From NZQO01 sp002693605 (GTDB taxonomy: Bacteria; Bacteroidota; Bacteroidia; Flavobacteriales; Flavobacteriaceae), in the NCBI GenBank assembly GCA_963972105.1, contig CAXAVH010000086.1:1-12029 (forward strand): 12,029 bases of DNA, written 5' to 3'. The translations under genes and the position numbers were made by a program. The stretch's first letter is position 1. Each line of letters starts with the position of its first letter. Below the pieces are notes generated by a model. It searched no databases. It was not told the DNA's origin and was given only the letters and a program-made list of their open reading frames with translations. This document shows, one piece after another, positions 1 through 6,871 of this stretch.

Positions 1-33
1 AAAATAATATCATTTTAATATATTTTCAGAAAG

Positions 34-71
34 ACGTTCGTCGTGCCCTAGCGATCCACTCTTACGAACGT
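34..71. repeat. 8-bp inverted repeat downstream of the frameshifted surface-protein gene
   Basis: ACGTTCGT (34-41) is the exact reverse complement of ACGAACGT (64-71), with 22 bases between the arms. It lies about 65-105 bases past the stop of the minus-strand gene that ends at 138. No T-run follows on either strand, so it does not look like a standard rho-independent terminator. It could be a weak RNA hairpin, a protein site or chance. The rest of 1-137 is AT-rich at its left end and shows no gene. Confidence 0.3.
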
Positions 72-137
72 ACGGGATGTTGATCCTATTGGGAAAGTAG
101 ATAGGCAAAAAGTGGTACCGGTGCCGCTTCAAGGTTC

Positions 138-1618
138 CTATCTGTGTACTACTACTTGAAATCGGTCCTGCGTGGTTTCCCCAAAGACCATTCTAAAATC
201 GTAGCTGGCGCCAAATCCAAGTACATCGAGGGTAAGGGTGTGATTTCCGGCGGGTAGTTGCACGTAACCGCTACCACTTAAATAATAGTAGCCGGAAGCA
301 TAAACATTGTTCGATGCGTTGGCATCTGGATTATTGGTGTAGGTGCCGGTATCGTATCCCAAGTGTACGGTGCCGCCATTCACCAGTACGCCTGCCCGGA
401 AAAGCCGGGATGCACCATCGGTGAGTGCCGTTCCATCGGCACCTGAACGCTGAATTGGTAGGTAATATGTACTAACGATTCCTGCGTTAGATTGAGGTTG
501 GTATTCAGGAGGGTCATAACCTGTCCAGACCCATCGGTAGATATCATGGTGGTGGCGGGTAAGAAGTTGACCAAATTGATGGGCATGAAAGTTTGGATGA
601 GGGGCGGTTGCAGGTTGAGATCACCATTATTATCAACATATACAGGCACAGGATCTGCGGGTACATTATAGGCATTGTTTCCCGAATTTAGTGATTCTAT
701 ACGTACGGTGCCCGAATTGCCAGCCAAGTGAACGTTCTGCTGTGGAGCGTTGGTCCTGATGCCAATACGGTCCGTCCCTCCATCCACAAAAAGTGTATTT
801 GCGTTATTTGAGGTCGCTACCCTAAGATCCAAATCCAATTGCTTTTGGTTAAACTGTGTGGTGCCGTTGGCATCTATCCGGTGGTTCACGGTATTATTCT
901 CATAAAGTTCGAGATAGCCATCGTCGTTCTGCGAGCCCAATGCCGAGGTAACATCATTGGTATTCGCGGTGCCTTCGTAAACCCTAATTTCTTCGGAAAA
1001 GGAAGTGGTCGCATCGTTGTTAAATATCGCCGAGGCTGTCAAATTATTTACATCGGGGTCGTTGCCACCGCTCGCGATGACCAGACCGGTGCTGTTTGGG
1101 CTCTCCATATGGATGGATGCATCGTAGGCATTTCCACTGTTGCGGAAGGCCAAGCCCGTTTCGGTGCTATTATCGGTTCGCTTAAGGGTAAGGGCATTTC
1201 GCCCCACGTTGCCCGTAAACTGTAGGGTGTTTGTGTTCTGTGTGAGCTCACGGTTACCCGTAAGCGTTCCATCGGTTGTATAAATATTGTCGTTATCGTC
1301 ATTTAGGCGTACCCACTGCACTCCGTCCCAGTAATAATACCCGGGGGTCACTACGGTACTGCCCGCGCCCGAGGTGGCTACGTTATATACAAGTAGGCTC
1401 GTCGCCGGGGCCGGATTAATTGGTGCGCTTGTATTGGTGCCGATAAGGGCAACACTGGGAATCAAGATTCCCTTCTCTCCAGAGCCATCATCGGCATGCA
1501 AGAGGCTAGAGGCATCGGGTGCGGTAGTGCCAATTCCAACTTGCGGAAATACTTGCTGGGCCATTAAAGCAATCAGAACTATTTGCGCAATTTTCAAAAG
1601 GGATATACATTCTTTCAT
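138..1618 (-). pseudogene. Secreted 'VGIGTTAPDASS'-type surface protein, split by a frameshift
   Basis: The first frame runs from ATG at 1618 to a TGA at 380-382 (412 residues). The true C-terminus lies in the next frame and ends with TAG at 138. In that second frame the reading continues upstream of 383 as DGTALTDGASRLFRAGVLVN, joining smoothly to NGGTVHLGYDT. One missing base near 438-445 therefore explains the break, and repair would give about 493 residues. Residues 1-26 form a signal peptide (hydrophobic stretch, then FPQVGIGT). A GIGTTAPDASSLLHADD motif follows, then GILIPSVAL and TPGYYYWDGVQWVRL. A second IGIRTNAPQQNVHLAG motif lies near residue 290. This layout is common in uncharacterised secreted Flavobacteriaceae proteins and recalls the heads of tail-fibre-like proteins. 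The role is unknown; surface location is inferred. It has its own promoter and diverges from the gene at 1789. A sequencing error is as likely as a real mutation. Confidence 0.75.
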
Positions 1619-1642
1619 ACGCTTAGATTCAGGGTGTTACGG

Positions 1643-1675
1643 CAAAACTACATATAAATCCGATGAAACGAACAA
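1643..1675 (-). promoter_or_regulatory. Bacteroidetes-type promoter for the surface-protein gene
   Basis: Read on the minus strand, TTG (1675-1673) is followed after 22 bases by TAGTTTTG (1650-1643), a full match to the TAnnTTTG -7 element. Transcription would begin near 1636-1639, giving a leader of about 20 bases before the ATG at 1618. Confidence 0.5.
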
Positions 1676-1738
1676 AAAATACGACAAACTACACTAAATT
1701 TTAACATATTGGTTTTAATATCGGTGGTCAGACCAAGG

Positions 1739-1773
1739 TTGCGTCGGTTTTCTGATTCAAAAAGGTATCTTTG
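1739..1773 (+). promoter_or_regulatory. Bacteroidetes-type promoter for the PLP enzyme operon
   Basis: TATCTTTG at 1766-1773 matches TAnnTTTG exactly. A TTG lies at 1739-1741, 24 bases upstream, slightly longer than usual. Transcription would start near 1777-1780, leaving a leader of only about 10 bases before the ATG at 1789. The in-frame TTG at 1771 is the end of the -7 box itself, so it cannot be the start codon if this promoter is used. Confidence 0.45.
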
Positions 1774-1788
1774 TCACTCGCAACGAGT

Positions 1789-2730
1789 ATGGCCGGTATA
1801 AGCAACATTTTTCTGGAAACTCCATTAGTATCGCACGAGGAAATAGACATTTCACCATTCGTGAAGACAACTGTTTCGCTCGTATTGGCACGGGAAGATC
1901 AAATTCATCCAACTATTTCCGGAAATAAATTCCGAAAGCTGAGGCACAATCTCCTCTCGGCCCGCGCGCAGGGCGCCACCTGCCTGCTCACTTATGGTGG
2001 TGCCTTTTCGAACCATATCGCGGCGGTTGCTGCTACGGCGCGGTCGATGGACCTTAAGAGCATAGGAATTATACGTGGAGAGGAACTTGCAAATCAGGTC
2101 GATAGCAACCCAACGTTGCGATACGCGAAAAGTTGCGGGATGGAGCTGCACTTTATCTCGCGTAGGGAATATCGCGAAAAGGAGAAGACCGATTTTAGGG
2201 AGAAACTTCAACAACGGTTTGGAGAATTCTACGAACTTCCCGAAGGGGGCACGAACGCACTGGCCGTAAAGGGCAGTGCCGAAATTCTCGCTACGGTTAA
2301 TCCCGCGAATGTTCAATACATCTGCGCTCCCGTGGGTACGGGCGGCACCCTGGCCGGGCTAGTGGCGGCTTCATCTCCAGGGCAGCGGGTGCTCGGTTTT
2401 TCGGCACTCAAGGGGACCTTTCAGGAAAAGACCGTGGTGCAGTATACGGATAAAAACAACTTCGAGATAACCGATGCGTATAATTTTGGGGGGTATGCCA
2501 AAATAGATGCGCAATTAATCCGTTTCATGAACAGGTTCCGAAACCATACGGGAATTCTGCTTGATCCGGTCTATACTGCCAAGATGCTATACGGTATTAT
2601 AGACTTGCTGAAAAATGGATATTTCCGTGAAAATAGCCGTATTTTTGCCGTCCATACGGGCGGGCTACAGGGAATCGCCGGGATGAACCGCCTGTTGGAT
2701 AAAAAGAAGTTGCCGCAAATTGAAAAATAA
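1789..2730 (+). CDS. PLP-dependent enzyme, D-cysteine desulfhydrase / ACC deaminase family
   Basis: A cytoplasmic fold-type II PLP enzyme of 313 residues, close to family length (about 325-340). Visible motifs: SGNKFRKL with the likely Schiff-base lysine K47; GAFSNH (71-76), which contacts the substrate carboxylate; EGGTNALAVKG (152-162); the phosphate-binding loop GTGGTLAG (183-190); and LDPVYTAK (259-265). In true ACC deaminases the last motif normally reads Tyr-Glu. Here it is Tyr262-Thr263, as in D-cysteine desulfhydrases, and SNH replaces SNQ. I therefore favour D-cysteine desulfhydrase-like chemistry (D-cysteine to pyruvate, sulfide and ammonia) or an unknown amino-acid substrate over ethylene-precursor breakdown. 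I chose the ATG at 1789 because an upstream in-frame TTG at 1771 falls inside the predicted -7 box. It is the first gene of a three-gene operon; the next ATG begins one base after its stop. Confidence 0.85.
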   Translation: MAGISNIFLETPLVSHEEIDISPFVKTTVSLVLAREDQIHPTISGNKFRKLRHNLLSARAQGATCLLTYGGAFSNHIAAVAATARSMDLKSIGIIRGEELANQVDSNPTLRYAKSCGMELHFISRREYREKEKTDFREKLQQRFGEFYELPEGGTNALAVKGSAEILATVNPANVQYICAPVGTGGTLAGLVAASSPGQRVLGFSALKGTFQEKTVVQYTDKNNFEITDAYNFGGYAKIDAQLIRFMNRFRNHTGILLDPVYTAKMLYGIIDLLKNGYFRENSRIFAVHTGGLQGIAGMNRLLDKKKLPQIEK

Positions 2731-2731
2731 T

Positions 2732-3568
2732 ATGATTGCAAGAACATGCCTAGTTGTCCTGCTCAGCGTTTTGGTGTTGGGCGGGTGTAAGTCGAAGAAG
2801 AAAGTAACCTCTCGCAAAAAGCCAAAAATCGAACGGGTTGTCATCGCCGAAGTTCCGAAAGAGGAGCGAACGGCGCCCGCCTCCGAGACTCCCACCGAAA
2901 TCGTCCCGCCGCCGGCCAATGCCTCCTACGCCGAAATCGTGGCCAATTACATAGACAACTATAGCGGCATCGCCCAAGAGGAAATGCTGCAGTACGGCAT
3001 TCCCGCTAGTATTACCATGGCACAGGGTATTCTGGAAAGTGGCGCCGGCCGTGGCGCGCTAACCATGAAGGGCAACAACCACTTCGGAATTAAGTGCCAT
3101 AAGGAATGGACCGGCGAGCGCGTGTACCACGACGACGATGAGCTTCAAGAATGTTTCCGAAAATATAAGGACCCGAAATATTCCTTCCGGGACCATTCGC
3201 TCTTTCTTACCCAGCGCAGTCGCTACCAAGATTTATTCAAGTTGTCGAAAACCGATTATAAAGGCTGGGCACGCGGACTGAAAAAAGCCGGGTACGCCAC
3301 CGATCCCCGGTACCCCGAAAAGCTAATCAGCATTATAGAGCGGTACAACCTTGCAGTCCTCGATAGGCAGGTGCTTGGCGAAAAAGCCGATTTTACCCAG
3401 CCAGACGACAGCAAGATAAGTACCTATACGGTTATTAAGGGCGACACGCTCTACAATATTTCCCGCCGTTTCAATATAACGGTGGAAAGTTTAAAGGAAT
3501 ACAACGGACTGAAGTCGAACGACATATCGGTAGGGCAAGTGCTTTACCTCCATCCCGTTAAAAATTAA
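2732..3568 (+). CDS. Lipoprotein N-acetylglucosaminidase (GH73) with C-terminal LysM
   Basis: A 278-residue peptidoglycan hydrolase predicted to cut the glycan backbone in the periplasm. Residues 1-18 are a lipoprotein signal ending in the lipobox LGGC, with Cys19 as the lipidated residue. A basic stretch (KSKKK) and a Lys/Pro-rich linker follow to about residue 65. The FlgJ-type glucosaminidase domain spans about 67-212. It has ASITMAQGILESGAGRG with the likely catalytic Glu102, then GNNHFGIKC and YSFRDHSLFL. A LysM domain (about 231-274: TYTVIKGDTLYNISRRFN to SVGQVLYL) would hold it on peptidoglycan. The basic residues after Cys are unlike the acidic surface-export signal, so retention inside the outer membrane is inferred. 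The ATG at 2732 puts the lipid Cys at a normal distance; a TTG at 2720 would add four residues and overlap the preceding gene. It is 1 base after the PLP enzyme gene and 9 bases before hemL. Confidence 0.9.
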   Translation: MIARTCLVVLLSVLVLGGCKSKKKVTSRKKPKIERVVIAEVPKEERTAPASETPTEIVPPPANASYAEIVANYIDNYSGIAQEEMLQYGIPASITMAQGILESGAGRGALTMKGNNHFGIKCHKEWTGERVYHDDDELQECFRKYKDPKYSFRDHSLFLTQRSRYQDLFKLSKTDYKGWARGLKKAGYATDPRYPEKLISIIERYNLAVLDRQVLGEKADFTQPDDSKISTYTVIKGDTLYNISRRFNITVESLKEYNGLKSNDISVGQVLYLHPVKN

Positions 3569-3577
3569 TAGATTATA

Positions 3578-4867
3578 ATGATATACCAACGAAGCAGCGC
3601 ACTTTTCGCAGAAGCTAAGAAAGTAATTCCCGGGGGGGTAAACTCACCCGTTCGTGCCTTCAAGGCCGTAGGCGGCGACCCCATTTTTGTTGAAAGGGCC
3701 AAAGGTGCCTATTTATACGATGCCGACGGAAACAAATTGATCGACTATATCAATTCCTGGGGTCCGATGATTCTGGGTCACGCGCACGAACCCGTCGTCA
3801 ATGCCGTCATAGAAAAAGCGAAGCTGGGCACTTCCTTCGGAATGCCCACCGAAATAGAGACCGAAATTGCCGAGTTAGCCATACAAATGGTTCCGAACAT
3901 TGATAAAATTCGATTTGTCAATAGCGGCACCGAGGCCTGCATGAGCGCTGTGCGTCTCGCGAGGGGCTTTACCGGCAGGGATAAAATCATAAAATTTGCC
4001 GGGTGTTATCATGGGCATAGTGATTCTTTCTTAATACAGGCCGGTAGCGGTGCGGTTACCTTTGGCACGCCCAACAGCCCCGGCGTAACCCAAGGCACTG
4101 CGAAGGATACGCTATTGGCGAAGTATAACGACATCGAAAGCGTTGAACGCTTGCTACAGGAGAACGAAGGTGAAGTTGCCTGCATCATCCTAGAGCCGGT
4201 AGCCGGCAATATGGGCTGCATTCCACCGGCAGACGGTTTCTTACAGCAGCTTCGCGCACTGTGCGACTCTCACGAAATACTTCTGATATTTGATGAGGTT
4301 ATGACAGGTTTCCGCCTTGCCAAGGGTGGTTGTCAGGAACTTTTTGGTATAAGAGCCGATATCGTAACCTTCGGAAAGGTAATCGGGGGTGGTCTTCCCG
4401 TGGGGGCGTTTGCAGCGCGAAACGAGATTATGGATTATTTGGCACCCCTCGGACCCGTTTACCAAGCGGGAACCCTGAGCGGAAATCCGTTGGCGATGGC
4501 CGCGGGCTTGGCAATGTTACGTGAGTTGAACGATCGGTCCGAGATTTTCAGCTCTTTGCAGGAAAAAACGGCTTATTTGCACAAGGGTATTTCCCGAGAA
4601 CTATCCAGAGCGTCCATTGCCCATACCATCAACAGATTGGGGAGTATGATTTCAGTCCATTTTTCAGATATGCCAGTAGCCGATTTCGACAGTGCCGCAG
4701 CGGCAAGCAACGAAAATTTCAACCGTTTTTTCCATGGGTTGCTGAAGGAGGGAATCTACATCGCGCCAAGCGCGTTCGAGACTTGGTTCTTGTGCGATGC
4801 GCTAAGTTATGATGATTTGGATATGACGATTAAGGCGGTAGGTACCGCTGCTACGAAACTGAAGTAA
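3578..4867 (+). CDS. hemL: Glutamate-1-semialdehyde 2,1-aminomutase
   Basis: HemL converts glutamate-1-semialdehyde to 5-aminolevulinate, the committed tetrapyrrole precursor of the C5 pathway, in the cytoplasm with PLP or PMP as cofactor. The 429 residues match the family length (about 425-432). Diagnostic stretches are RSSALFAEAKKVIPGGVNSP near the N-terminus, NSGTEA (115-120, phosphate binding), GCYHGHSD (142-149), IFDEVMTGFR (237-246, with Asp239 contacting the pyridine nitrogen) and TFGKVIGGGLPVGA (264-277) with the Schiff-base lysine K267. It is last in the operon, 9 bases after the glucosaminidase gene, and is followed directly by a strong terminator. No other heme gene is present, so the operon is not a dedicated heme cluster. 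The start ATG is the first in frame and matches the usual family N-terminus. Confidence 0.97.
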   Translation: MIYQRSSALFAEAKKVIPGGVNSPVRAFKAVGGDPIFVERAKGAYLYDADGNKLIDYINSWGPMILGHAHEPVVNAVIEKAKLGTSFGMPTEIETEIAELAIQMVPNIDKIRFVNSGTEACMSAVRLARGFTGRDKIIKFAGCYHGHSDSFLIQAGSGAVTFGTPNSPGVTQGTAKDTLLAKYNDIESVERLLQENEGEVACIILEPVAGNMGCIPPADGFLQQLRALCDSHEILLIFDEVMTGFRLAKGGCQELFGIRADIVTFGKVIGGGLPVGAFAARNEIMDYLAPLGPVYQAGTLSGNPLAMAAGLAMLRELNDRSEIFSSLQEKTAYLHKGISRELSRASIAHTINRLGSMISVHFSDMPVADFDSAAAASNENFNRFFHGLLKEGIYIAPSAFETWFLCDALSYDDLDMTIKAVGTAATKLK

Positions 4868-4869
4868 AT

Positions 4870-4903
4870 AAAAAAACCTCTTCAATCGAAGAGGTTTTTT
4901 TTT
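4870..4903. terminator. Bidirectional rho-independent terminator between converging genes
   Basis: CCTCTTC (4877-4883) and GAAGAGG (4888-4894) form a perfect 7-bp stem with the loop AATC. Seven A precede it (4870-4876) and nine T follow it (4895-4903), so on either strand the stem is followed by a T-run. It lies 3 bases after the hemL stop and 15 bases beyond the stop of the minus-strand gene at 4918, and should end transcription of both. Confidence 0.9.
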
Positions 4904-4917
4904 CATCTGTTAAGCTG

Positions 4918-5265
4918 TTAGTTCTTCAATGCGAGCCATTTCTTGTACTGCTCGTCGTTTAAGATTTTCTTCATCGACCCGGAAAGATCCTCATCAATTT
5001 TTTTCTTGCTAGCGGCCACGGTTGGTTCCTTGATATCCTTTCCGGCTAGTTGCTTTTTATAGCTTACCTCCTTGCTTACCAGTGCCCTAAATACCGCTCG
5101 ACTTTGCGTACCATCTAGGTTGAGGGCCTCGGTAAGTTTTTCGGTCTGTGCCTTGGCAATCGTCTCGGGCCGTTCCTGATCTTGGGAAAGGCTCTGCGCA
5201 ACACTATTTTGGGTGCTTAGCACCATAACGAGTGCAACTGCTAAAATTTTTACAATCTGTTTCAT
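4918..5265 (-). CDS. Small secreted helical protein, Spy/CpxP-like in appearance
   Basis: A 115-residue protein with a clear signal peptide: MKQIVK, a hydrophobic core (ILAVALVMVL) and a likely cleavage after SVAQ near residue 24. The mature part is charged and probably all-helical. It starts with a segment ending KLTEALNLDGTQSRAVF, has a middle rich in Lys/Glu, and ends DEQYKKWLALKN. The pattern 'LTEALNL..QSRAVF' followed by 'ILNDEQYKKW' recalls small Bacteroidetes periplasmic proteins that look like Spy/CpxP chaperones. That is resemblance, not a firm assignment, and no function is claimed. The frame is open further upstream to an ATG at 5361, but that extension would overlap the previous gene and destroy the signal peptide. 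The ATG at 5265 also fits the predicted promoter and leader. It ends at a terminator shared with hemL. Confidence 0.8.
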   Translation of the reverse strand: MKQIVKILAVALVMVLSTQNSVAQSLSQDQERPETIAKAQTEKLTEALNLDGTQSRAVFRALVSKEVSYKKQLAGKDIKEPTVAASKKKIDEDLSGSMKKILNDEQYKKWLALKN

Positions 5266-5278
5266 AGTTAAGTGTTTT

Positions 5279-5296
5279 AAACTGTCATGGCAGTTT
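5279..5296. promoter_or_regulatory. 18-bp near-palindrome in the leader of the small secreted protein gene
   Basis: AAACTG-TCATGG-CAGTTT has 6-bp inverted arms, and its centre CATG is itself palindromic; only one pair is mismatched. It sits about 14-31 bases before the ATG at 5265 and about 30-45 bases after the predicted transcription start. It could be an operator for a dimeric regulator or an RNA hairpin. Confidence 0.3.
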
Positions 5297-5331
5297 CTGC
5301 TTCTATATGGTTCAAAAATTGCGCCAGAATA

Positions 5332-5361
5332 CAAAAATACACATAATTGCTTATTCCTCAA
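5332..5361 (-). promoter_or_regulatory. Consensus Bacteroidetes promoter for the small secreted protein
   Basis: On the minus strand, TTG (5361-5359) is followed after exactly 19 bases by TATTTTTG (5339-5332), an ideal match to TTG-N19-TAnnTTTG. The -33 element lies inside the last codons of the upstream lipoprotein gene. Transcription would start near 5325-5328, giving a leader of about 60 bases. Confidence 0.65.
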
Positions 5362-6625
5362 TAGCTTCTAGGTAGTCGCGTAACATTTGCAGGGCTTCCT
5401 GATGCACGACGGTACGGCCCAATTGCGGCATACGGTAAACCGGGGCGGTGCTTTGGAAACGCGCTTCAATCTCGCCCCTATTGGAATAGATGTTTGTGTC
5501 ATCGAACGGTGTTTCATAGCGAAAATCGATCGTGAAACCGCTCGGCACGCTCCCGCCGGGTTGGTGGCAGTGGGCACAATTTACGTCCAGATAGGCGCGG
5601 CCGCGTTCCAGGAGGGTGTAGTTAACGTCGTCGGTCCAATCTGGCAATACCGAAACTTCCGAAGGATTTACACCTGCTAGTAAGCCGATATCGGCTAGAA
5701 ATTGCAATTGGTTTTTATTTGTGTACGAAGGCGTAAAATTCATACTCCGCAGTTTCATGCCTATGGGAAAGGTGCTGCCATTATTATTGTGGCAGGTGAA
5801 ACAATCTTGCTTTGAGGGAATTTGATAGTTAACGTCCTGGGTGTTGCCCGCACCATCGATGTAGCTGACCGGCACGTTATTTCCCGCTTCACTATAGGTA
5901 GCTTCGGTCTGTGCCTCGTTCCAGATATAGTTTCCAACTTCCCAAACGCCGTTTATCTTGAGGAAAATGCGGGTTTCTATAATTTTCCTTCCTTCCGAAG
6001 GTATCTGCTCGTTGCGGTTATAATAGAATGTTTTAGCGATGAGCGTATTGTCTGGAAATACGGGCAGTAGGTCATTGTTGTCATAGCGCATAGCCTGACC
6101 TTCCGGCATCCGGATAAGGCGCTGTTTTTTGGCGTAATCGGTAAAAAGGGTGCTATTGATTTCATATAGTTGCACGCCTGCCGCGGGGGCTAGTGAAGCC
6201 AGGGTAGCCGTGAAGACTCCCATTTCCGAAAGGTTCGATCTAAATTCGAGCCTAATGGCTGTTTCCTGTGTAACCGTATTGCTGGAACTAGATATATTTC
6301 CGGCGGCATCAAATGCAGTAAGGTAAAATTCATACGTGGTGCCAGGAGAAAGATCGGTAACGGTTATTGAGGTTCCGGTGGCAACTTCAGGCAGCTCACT
6401 ACCATCTTGAATGACTTTATACCCAGATACGCCTATGTTGTCGTCGGCTGCTTCCCATGTAAGCTGTAAAGAGGTGTCGGTAACGTTAGAAACGGTTAGA
6501 TTGGCGGGTGCTGTAGGCGCCTGGTTGTCGACCACCTCGGGCGGTGTTCTGTCGTCATCGTCACCACAGGCAACGAGGACGAGGGAAAGGATCAATAAAA
6601 TCGGAAAAAATCGGAACGTTTTCAT
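5351..6625 (-). CDS. Surface-type lipoprotein: fibronectin III domain plus two CXXCH heme sites
   Basis: A 424-residue protein. Residues 1-19 are a lipoprotein signal and Cys20 is the lipidated residue. The following GDDDD resembles the acidic signal that sends Bacteroidetes lipoproteins to the cell surface. A fibronectin type III domain covers about 36-122 (APTAPANLTVSNVTDTSLQL to YEFYLTAFDAAGN). The C-terminal two thirds resembles, from memory, the uncharacterised HNE_0200 family (TIGR03806). It holds two c-type heme motifs: C275-F-T-C278-H279 and C350-A-H-C353-H354. M290 or M295, and M399 in YRMPQLGR, are possible sixth ligands. Heme is attached in the periplasm, so a redox role at or outside the outer membrane is inferred; the partner and substrate are unknown. 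It lies downstream of lysS across a 246-base gap in which I see no convincing promoter or RNA gene, and 85 bases upstream of the small secreted protein. Confidence 0.85.
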   Translation of the reverse strand: MKTFRFFPILLILSLVLVACGDDDDRTPPEVVDNQAPTAPANLTVSNVTDTSLQLTWEAADDNIGVSGYKVIQDGSELPEVATGTSITVTDLSPGTTYEFYLTAFDAAGNISSSSNTVTQETAIRLEFRSNLSEMGVFTATLASLAPAAGVQLYEINSTLFTDYAKKQRLIRMPEGQAMRYDNNDLLPVFPDNTLIAKTFYYNRNEQIPSEGRKIIETRIFLKINGVWEVGNYIWNEAQTEATYSEAGNNVPVSYIDGAGNTQDVNYQIPSKQDCFTCHNNNGSTFPIGMKLRSMNFTPSYTNKNQLQFLADIGLLAGVNPSEVSVLPDWTDDVNYTLLERGRAYLDVNCAHCHQPGGSVPSGFTIDFRYETPFDDTNIYSNRGEIEARFQSTAPVYRMPQLGRTVVHQEALQMLRDYLEAIEE

Positions 6626-6871
6626 TATTTGGGTGCTGTTGATGCGCTAAAAATAGTAAAACCCCAAGATACCTGCTTTGGGTTGGCTGTTAAAATATTA
6701 CGGATGAAATATTATTTAATGCCTGCATGCCGGGACTACGTGCTCTCAGCGGCAGCTCCGGAAATATTTTTCAGGCCTAGGCGCTTTACTGCAACTTATG
6801 GCACATTCTACCATAGAGCCCCTTTTCGGAAGCTAAATGTTATGTTGAAAATAGCCTCCCCTAAATAAAAC

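Noticed and set aside
839..1225. Plus-strand open frame of 128 residues inside the surface-protein gene
   Set aside because: It is antisense to a well-supported secreted protein. The sequence is low-complexity Val/Gly/Ile, as expected of a complementary-strand shadow.
1771..1788. TTG start giving six extra residues for the PLP enzyme
   Set aside because: The TTG is part of the predicted TATCTTTG -7 box, and the ATG at 1789 gives a normal family N-terminus.
5266..5361. 32-residue N-terminal extension of the small secreted protein from an ATG at 5361
   Set aside because: It overlaps the end of the lipoprotein gene, would place a clear signal peptide internally, and covers the promoter.
3578..6625. 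A heme module linking hemL with the diheme lipoprotein
   Set aside because: The genes converge on opposite strands and are separated by a strong bidirectional terminator and another gene. Proximity alone is not evidence of joint function.
6629..6868. A 79-residue plus-strand open frame filling the gap between lysS and the diheme lipoprotein gene
   Set aside because: It starts within the 5' flank of the opposite gene and has no promoter. Its composition is not protein-like in any familiar way, and it has no recognisable motif. It is best taken as a chance frame in intergenic DNA.
6626..6871. Possible small RNA or attenuator in the 246-base gap (weak hairpin TATGG/CCATA at 6797-6815)
   Set aside because: The stem is 5 bp with a 9-base loop and no T-run, and only a one-mismatch -7 box (6664-6671) without a TTG is present. 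There is too little support to call a gene or promoter.
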